From Thalassolituus sp. (lineage in GTDB: Bacteria; Pseudomonadota; Gammaproteobacteria; Pseudomonadales; Oceanobacteraceae): DNA of 49,248 bases. The stretch is from the NCBI GenBank assembly GCA_006212115.1, contig PDUK01000018.1, forward strand, positions 1-49,248. The letters run 5' to 3'. This document shows, in pieces, positions 44,856-49,248 of the stretch. The stretch's first letter is position 1. Each line of letters begins with the position of its first letter. The translations under genes were made by a program, and so were the position numbers. The notes under the pieces are model-generated. The model was given only the letters and a program-made list of their open reading frames with translations, searched no databases and was not told the DNA's origin.

Positions 44856-45008
44856 ATCACTGGGACTCTGAGTAGTAGTGTTAGTGTCGGCATGAATTTT
44901 ACTTAGAGTAATAGGCCACATCTGCGGATAAAGGGTCAGAGTACCTTTTGTTATGTCGTACTACGCAAAGTTATGTCTCCGACCACAGGTAACCGGCGTT
45001 CAATTTTT

Positions 45009-45518
45009 ATGTTATCCCGATTCGTTCAACTGCTCCGTCCTCTGATACATACTCTGTCACTGAGTGTATTACTGCTGCTGGCGGGCTGCTCCGGGTTTCA
45101 GGCGCTGCCAACGTCAAACGATCCGGGAGCATCTATACAAAACCCTGATGTACGCTCTGTGCTGTACCGGGAGTATGAGACCTGGCGTGGCACGCCTTAT
45201 CGTTTGGGTGGGCTGTCCGAACGAGGAGTCGATTGCTCTGGCCTGGTGTATCTGACGTTCCGTGATGCTTTCGCGACGCCCTTGCCGCGTACAACACGTA
45301 AGCAGTCAACAAAAGGTGAGCCTGTCTCCCGCCATGCGCTGCGGTCCGGTGATCTGGTATTTTTCCAAACCGGCGTGAACACACGCCACGTTGGCATTTA
45401 TATCGAGCAGAATAAGTTCCTGCATGCGTCTACGTCGCGCGGCGTGATGGTGTCGTATCTCACCTCCGACTACTGGGATGCGCGCTTCACCCATGCCCGG
45501 CGTATTCCCATACAGTAG
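45009..45518 (+). CDS. NlpC/P60 family cell-wall peptidase lipoprotein
   Basis: About 169 residues with a lipobox (LLAGC) and a NlpC/P60 catalytic domain: the nucleophile Cys in GVDCSGLVYLTF, the His in NTRHVGIYIEQNKFLHAS, and the expected third polar residue near the next His. It should cut peptide stems of peptidoglycan at the envelope. The frame opens at 44973, but the ATG at 45009 gives a normal-length signal peptide. A 13-bp tandem repeat lies downstream. Confidence 0.85.
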   Translation: MLSRFVQLLRPLIHTLSLSVLLLLAGCSGFQALPTSNDPGASIQNPDVRSVLYREYETWRGTPYRLGGLSERGVDCSGLVYLTFRDAFATPLPRTTRKQSTKGEPVSRHALRSGDLVFFQTGVNTRHVGIYIEQNKFLHASTSRGVMVSYLTSDYWDARFTHARRIPIQ

Positions 45519-45575
45519 GCCGATCACTTACCCCGCCATCAACAGCTTCAACTTCCTGAGTTATCAGCGGTACTA

Positions 45576-45653
45576 TATTCCGATCTCATATTCCGATCTC
45601 ATATTCCGATCTCATATTCCGATCTCATATTCCGATCTCATACTCCGGTCTCA
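45576..45653. repeat. 13-bp tandem repeat, six copies
   Basis: Six head-to-tail copies of TATTCCGATCTCA at 45576, 45589, 45602, 45615, 45628 and 45641; the first five are identical and the sixth differs at two places. It sits between the NlpC/P60 gene and the HopJ gene and is not part of any gene on either strand. Such perfect runs are prone to slippage. Confidence 0.9.
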
Positions 45654-45754
45654 TATGTCGACCCCGGATGTCGGGCCCGTAATGGCGTGGTAGCGGTCGT
45701 GTATTTCTGCTAGTTTGTGCCCTCTTTTTTGTACTCTATACCCAAGGATCACCC

Positions 45755-46108
45755 ATGACCGATTTCGCCTCTGCTAAGTCTGATTTTCTCGCCTCCGTTG
45801 CTACTGACGAGCATATGTTTGCTTCTACTTTGGCGTTTATTGAAGGTTGGTATGAATTTACGCCAACTGGCTTTAACAATGGCGGGGTGATTAACAGCGC
45901 AGACCAGAATCAGGGCAGTGCTAAGGTTTTTGCTCTGAGCCAGTTACTGGAACTCGATAAAGAAACCACTCTGCGCCTGTTCGGCGAACATTACCGTGAC
46001 GTGCTGGCGACACCCGATGTTGATAACCACCACAACCTGCGTCGTGTCTTGCGCGAAGGCACTGCCAACATTACGTTTGACCAGTTCCCCCTGAAGGCAA
46101 AAGCATGA
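45755..46108 (+). CDS. HopJ family protein
   Basis: A 117-residue protein with the HopJ pattern: FIEGWYEFTPTGFNNG near residue 30 and the conserved ANQNQGSAKVFALSQL-like segment (here SADQNQGSAKVFALSQL). The name comes from a Pseudomonas type III effector, but the family is widely present in marine bacteria without type III secretion, so an effector role is not implied. Its stop overlaps the ATG of the next gene (ATGA). Unknown function. Confidence 0.9.
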   Translation: MTDFASAKSDFLASVATDEHMFASTLAFIEGWYEFTPTGFNNGGVINSADQNQGSAKVFALSQLLELDKETTLRLFGEHYRDVLATPDVDNHHNLRRVLREGTANITFDQFPLKAKA

Positions 46109-46618
46109 GCCGCCTGACAAGCAGCTGGCAAATTTCAAGCTGGGCTCAGCGTCTCGGGCTGTTGTTGGCGATCGCAAGTTATGTCGTGCTGTGGCCCGGT
46201 GTCACTGAGCCCATCATGACGATTAAGGCCAGCGTGAATATGTTTGGCCTCAAGGCAGAACTGTTCAACGAAACCCGTTCCATCTGGGAAACGGTGACGT
46301 CTCTGAATGAACAGGGTTATGCTCTGGTGGCGTTTCTGATTGTGACCTTCAGTGTGGTTATCCCGGTACTGAAAGGCCTGACCATTCTGTTCACCTGGCT
46401 GTGGCCCAGCGATCTGCCGCTGGCGCATTGTCGGTGCGATCAGTAAGTGGTCGATGGTGGATGTGTTTGTTGTCGGAATTCTGGTGGCCTTTCTGACGGC
46501 GAAAGCGACTGCTGAAATGCAGGCAACCTTACTGGATGGTTTCTGGTGGTTCCTCGGCTTCTGTATTCTGTCGATTATCTCCGGACAGTTACTGGCCATG
46601 CACAAACTGGGACGCTGA
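46105..46618 (+). pseudogene. Frameshifted PqiA-like membrane protein gene
   Basis: The frame beginning at 46105 encodes the N-terminal part of a single-unit PqiA-family membrane protein, with membrane helices, but stops at 46446. The matching C-terminal part continues in another frame (about 46418-46618), including ISKWSMVDVFVVGILVAFL typical of the family. One extra base around 46420-46425, for instance a G in ctggcgc, would explain the shift. Removing it restores a ~170-residue protein, the usual length. It could be a real pseudogene, a sequencing error or, less likely, a programmed shift. PqiA proteins help move lipids between membranes. Confidence 0.75.
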
Positions 46619-46678
46619 CCCGCGTTCCTGTTCTCATTGTCTATACTGGAAGCGCTGATTGATTTTCGGAGGCTTCCA

Positions 46679-47059
46679 GTGACGACCATTCCTCTTCATC
46701 ATATCCTGCTCAAGAGCCCTCTGCTGGCCGAGGATATTCTTAAAGAGCTTAACCTCGGCGCCCGCTTCGAGGATCTTGCCGCTGAGCACTCTGCTTGTCC
46801 GTCAGGAACAAACAAGGGGTTCGCGGGCCATCATGATATCGATGAGTTACCCGAAGCTATGATACAGGCGATGCAAACCTACGAGGGTAGCAGCGCCTGG
46901 ATCGGTCCGGTACAGACACCCTACGGTTACCACATTATCCGCCCAGCCGGACAGATTGGTGAACTTCGGCAAAAGATTGATGACGTCGGTTCTCACGAAC
47001 ATCAGCCAGCAGAAAAGCTCTCAGAAGAATCCGATGAGACCGCAGTTAATCCGGAGTAA
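46679..47059 (+). CDS. Parvulin-type peptidyl-prolyl isomerase
   Basis: About 126 residues: a rotamase domain with the parvulin order TTIPLHHILLKSP, RFEDLAAEHSACPSG and VQTPYGYHIIRPAG, close to PpiC. It would ease proline isomerisation during folding. The frame opens from a TTG at 46637, but the GTG at 46679 has GGAGG 5-6 bases upstream and starts right at the domain. An acidic tail (SDETAVNPE) follows. Soluble, cytoplasmic. The last 14 bases overlap the convergent next gene. Confidence 0.85.
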   Translation: MTTIPLHHILLKSPLLAEDILKELNLGARFEDLAAEHSACPSGTNKGFAGHHDIDELPEAMIQAMQTYEGSSAWIGPVQTPYGYHIIRPAGQIGELRQKIDDVGSHEHQPAEKLSEESDETAVNPE

Positions 47060-47393
47060 GTACCCGGATCAAAGCCTCAGACGCGGATGCCGCACCGTAA
47101 CAGGTTTGCACAAATTCCAATTCTCCCCAGCACTCGAATCTCAGTCTGGGTAAGCTAATACGCCAGTGCCCATCACTGGTATTCAGGCACTGCACGCCTT
47201 CTGTGAATTCGTCACCCAACCAGTCAAAATCGAAATCCGACCACAGTTTCACGACAGCAAATGTGCGTGGAACCGACAAAAAATCACGGTGTATTTCATA
47301 CACTAACCAATGCGGCGAAATATCATCACCGCGCGCGATCAGCAAGCAGTTGTCTGCCTGCTCGTTCAGATCCGGTGTCGGTAGTCTGCTCAT
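47046..47393 (-). CDS. Small protein of unknown function
   Basis: A 115-residue protein with no signal, membrane segment or motif I know. Trp, Phe and Asp are frequent, and FDFDWLGDEF and HWRISLPRLRFECWGELEF suggest a beta-rich small domain. It lies 9 bases after the M42-like peptidase gene on the same strand, so the two may be co-transcribed. The 3' end overlaps the PPIase gene by 14 bases. Confidence 0.6.
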   Translation of the reverse strand: MSRLPTPDLNEQADNCLLIARGDDISPHWLVYEIHRDFLSVPRTFAVVKLWSDFDFDWLGDEFTEGVQCLNTSDGHWRISLPRLRFECWGELEFVQTCYGAASASEALIRVLTPD

Positions 47394-47402
47394 GGATTCC
47401 TA

Positions 47403-48464
47403 TCACTCATCAGGCTGAATGCCAGCCAGATCACACAACACATCAATAAACGCCTCACACGCTACGACAGAAGCACTTTCATCCATCGTGTGATACCCCG
47501 TTGTCGGTATCTGCAGCGTGGTGCCATCCACTAACCCACCGGAGGCAGAAATGATGCGCCCCATTTCGGTTGATCCTAATGACTTAGGCGCTTCCCCCCG
47601 GGCTTCCAGTTTTGCATTCTGTGCTTTGATGTAGCTGTCTTTGTACTGGTAACTGATGCCCATTCTCTCACAGGTTTCCGCCAGCTGCCGAGTCAGCTCT
47701 TTATTAAACCCGGCATTGGCATCACGATGACGCAACGTCAGTGTATGCTCGCGCGCCGTTGGCACATCCGGGAACGGACTGGTATCCACAACCACCAGCT
47801 GGTTTGTCGATCCACCAAAACGTCGGAACCACTCAAGAAGATAACGCCAACTGCGCCCCGCCTCTTCCTGTGCCGTGAAAAATGCGGTGCCTTCAAAACC
47901 CAGCTCAAACATATACACCAGCATGGCGGCCGTCAGTACGTTGTCCATCTGCCCGGTCACGCTGTCATCGGTAATCCGCAAGTCATCCTGAAAGGCAACC
48001 GGCGTACCTGCCACCAGATGTTCCAGTCCTTCAAGTTCAAAAATGAGGTTATTACGGTGCGGACACACGTACGTCTGACGGATACTGCCACGGCCACGGT
48101 ACATGCCCGACCAAGGCTCATAGGCAAAGACCTTCTCGTCCCCCATGCGGTCAACAATCAGCTGCATCAGTTCTTCGGAAACGGAGTTACCTAACAGATC
48201 AGAGCGACCGCCGGAGACAAACGCCGCGTATTGGAATTCGTTCGGGCCGGTACAGATCAGGCCATGGCGGTCGATGTGAGCCGACAGCATTAACGAATGC
48301 GGGCGCTTACCCTGCGCCACCAGCACCCCTTCGTACCACTTTACGTCGGCACCGCGTTCTTCCAGCGCTCGCTGCAATACCCGGAAAAACGAATGCTCTG
48401 CCCCCACCACAGACGGCGCGCGCGCAAGGATGGTCAGAAGATCACGAAATGATTGAGATAACAC
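47403..48464 (-). CDS. M42-like zinc aminopeptidase
   Basis: About 353 residues of the M42/M28-type co-catalytic zinc peptidase fold. Ligand-bearing blocks are LSAHIDRHG, SVTGQMDNVL, TAQEEAGRSW (catalytic Glu) and VVVDTSPF, with GYHTMDES near the end. Substrate is probably short peptides in the cytoplasm. The frame opens from a GTG at 48521, but the GTG at 48464 has AGAGGCGG 6 bases upstream and begins VLSQSFRDLL, so it is preferred. The following small gene may share its transcript. Confidence 0.8.
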   Translation of the reverse strand: MLSQSFRDLLTILARAPSVVGAEHSFFRVLQRALEERGADVKWYEGVLVAQGKRPHSLMLSAHIDRHGLICTGPNEFQYAAFVSGGRSDLLGNSVSEELMQLIVDRMGDEKVFAYEPWSGMYRGRGSIRQTYVCPHRNNLIFELEGLEHLVAGTPVAFQDDLRITDDSVTGQMDNVLTAAMLVYMFELGFEGTAFFTAQEEAGRSWRYLLEWFRRFGGSTNQLVVVDTSPFPDVPTAREHTLTLRHRDANAGFNKELTRQLAETCERMGISYQYKDSYIKAQNAKLEARGEAPKSLGSTEMGRIISASGGLVDGTTLQIPTTGYHTMDESASVVACEAFIDVLCDLAGIQPDE

Positions 48465-48574
48465 GGCAGTCCGCCTCTGTAGGTACTGGTTGGTATGGTT
48501 AAGATGCGCAGATAGTTGCACCTGTTCCGTTCGAGGTAAAACGAGATTTATTTATCGTGCAGATAAGAAAATGT

Positions 48575-48765
48575 TACTATGAGCGCTCTCTTAGGGGAGT
48601 AATCTGCCGTCACGGCCATTCTGCCGTCACGGCCATTCAGGCTGCTGATTCCGGTGTCTGTATCAACATAATTGAGCCTCAAGCTCATGGTGCAGGCGTC
48701 CCGTCATCGGGATTGATGAGACCTGAGATAACGACGCAGTCGCTGGGCGATGCTGTGCCGTTATC
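48575..48765 (+). ncRNA. yybP-ykoY manganese riboswitch
   Basis: Conserved loop elements are present in order: GGGGAGTA at 48594-48601 and CAACATAATT at 48664-48673, the two loops that hold Mn2+ in this class. The P1 helix joins TCTC-T-TAGG (near 48587-48595) with CCTGAGA (48722-48728). Downstream is a TMEM165/GDT1 manganese exporter gene, the usual partner. A 17-bp unit CTGCCGTCACGGCCATT is duplicated at 48604-48637 inside a variable stem. Two interleaved hairpins (GATAACG 48727 / CGTTATC 48759, and GGGCGATG 48745 / CATCGCCC 48776) probably form the expression platform, the second followed by TATTTTT. Confidence 0.9.
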
Positions 48766-48794
48766 CTGTGCTCATCATCGCCCGGACTATTTTT

Positions 48795-49248
48795 ATGATT
48801 GATATTACAACCTTCAGCGCCTCGCCATTTCTTGCCTCTACCGTCGCTGTTGCCATCGCTGAAGTCGGCGATAAGACCCAGCTTTTGTCTCTGTTACTCG
48901 TTGCCCGTTTCCGCAATAAATGGGCGATCATTGGCGGCATTCTCGTTGCCACACTGCTGAATCATGGACTCTCGAGCTGGGGAGGTATCTGGCTTGGAGA
49001 GAATATGGACAACTGGCTGTCAGGCAACGTCGCCGACTATGTTCTCGCCGGGTCCTTTGCACTGATGGCACTCTGGGTATTGATTCCGGATAAAGAAGAT
49101 GACGACGACGATAACTTCGCTAAATACGGTGCCTTTATCGCCACCACACTGCTGTTCTTTATTGCCGAAGTCGGAGATAAAACTCAGATAGCCACGGTGA
49201 TTCTCGCCGCTGAATTTCAGAGCTTTTTCTGGGTTACCGCGGGCACCA
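48795..49248 (+). CDS. TMEM165/GDT1 family manganese exporter, 3' end cut
   Basis: A UPF0016/GDT1 membrane protein with both signature E-x-G-D-K-T motifs: EVGDKTQ at residues 23-29 and again at 125-131, one in each half of the fold. Members export Mn2+ or exchange Ca2+/Mn2+ for H+. A Asp-rich loop (DDDDD near residue 100) lies between the halves. The window edge cuts it after ~151 codons, so only the last helices are missing. Control by the upstream Mn riboswitch fits an export role. Confidence 0.92.
   Translation, partial: MIDITTFSASPFLASTVAVAIAEVGDKTQLLSLLLVARFRNKWAIIGGILVATLLNHGLSSWGGIWLGENMDNWLSGNVADYVLAGSFALMALWVLIPDKEDDDDDNFAKYGAFIATTLLFFIAEVGDKTQIATVILAAEFQSFFWVTAGT

Noticed and set aside
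45576-45653. CRISPR-like array
   Set aside because: Units are contiguous 13-mers without spacers and no cas genes are nearby; it is a plain tandem repeat.
45755-46108. Type III effector system
   Set aside because: HopJ homologues are common in bacteria with no type III secretion and no secretion genes are seen here.
1-49248. tRNA, rRNA, insertion sequences or prophage
   Set aside because: No transposase, integrase, terminal repeats, clover-leaf or rRNA core sequence was seen on either strand.

Overview
The window reads as chromosomal DNA of a marine gammaproteobacterium, most likely of the Oceanospirillales (Thalassolituus/Oceanobacter-like). This is inferred from the house-keeping gene order (proA-nadD-rsfS-rlmH-mrdA-rodA-mltB-rlpA and dacA-ybeD-lipB-lipA), from families such as DUF3549, DUF4404 and HopJ, and from uniform moderate GC with E. 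coli-like LexA and sigma-54 signals. No rRNA, tRNA, IS element, prophage or CRISPR array was seen.

Layout. 1-1 kb: 5' part of a MacA-like efflux adaptor, minus strand. 1.3-7.4 kb, minus: lipA, lipB, ybeD, dacA (lipoylation and cell wall), a coiled-coil periplasmic protein, a YchJ-like SEC-C protein and a DUF3549 protein. 7.4-11.3 kb: a small membrane coiled-coil protein, a DedA protein, an LCMT-like methyltransferase and two tandem membrane proteins with degenerate GGDEF domains. 11.3-18.9 kb, plus: proA to rlpA, the elongasome and peptidoglycan block. 19-23 kb, minus: a small unknown, a GT4 glycosyltransferase, a GAF-Fis regulator behind a sigma-54-type promoter, CBS and DUF4404 proteins, and an unknown protein behind a LexA box. 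23-31 kb: a solute-binding protein with an FAD oxidoreductase, a CxxC mini-protein, TetR and AraC regulators, a sigma-54-preceded unknown gene, DUF481 and an orphan. 30.3-32 kb: a second GT4 glycosyltransferase overlapping a PAP2 phosphatase. 32-35.7 kb, minus: an MbnP/MbnH 'metallo-mystery pair' with a translationally coupled, His-rich, barrel-like outer membrane protein. 35.8-41.2 kb: dinB under a perfect LexA box, divergent from a siroheme reductase/flavoprotein pair with NtrC and sigma-54 sites. This pair is better read as assimilatory nitrite reductase than as CysIJ. A tiny acidic Cys protein follows. 41-48.5 kb: MarC, a lipoprotein hydrolase, PEBP, a secreted intradiol dioxygenase, NlpC/P60, HopJ, a frameshifted PqiA-like gene, a parvulin fragment-like PPIase and an M42-like peptidase. 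48.5 kb to end: a yybP-ykoY manganese riboswitch driving a TMEM165/GDT1 manganese exporter cut by the window edge.

The most distinctive themes are regulatory. Three plausible sigma-54 promoters lie in front of a GAF-Fis protein lacking the AAA+ domain, an unknown gene and the nitrite reductase pair. There are two LexA sites, one of them before an unrecognised gene. Two tandem degenerate GGDEF proteins keep the c-di-GMP inhibitory-site RxxD motif, and the Mn riboswitch carries a palindromic 17-bp tandem duplication. The copper-type MbnP/MbnH/outer-membrane trio is the best candidate for a poorly described system. All calls come from reading the sequence; no database search was run.
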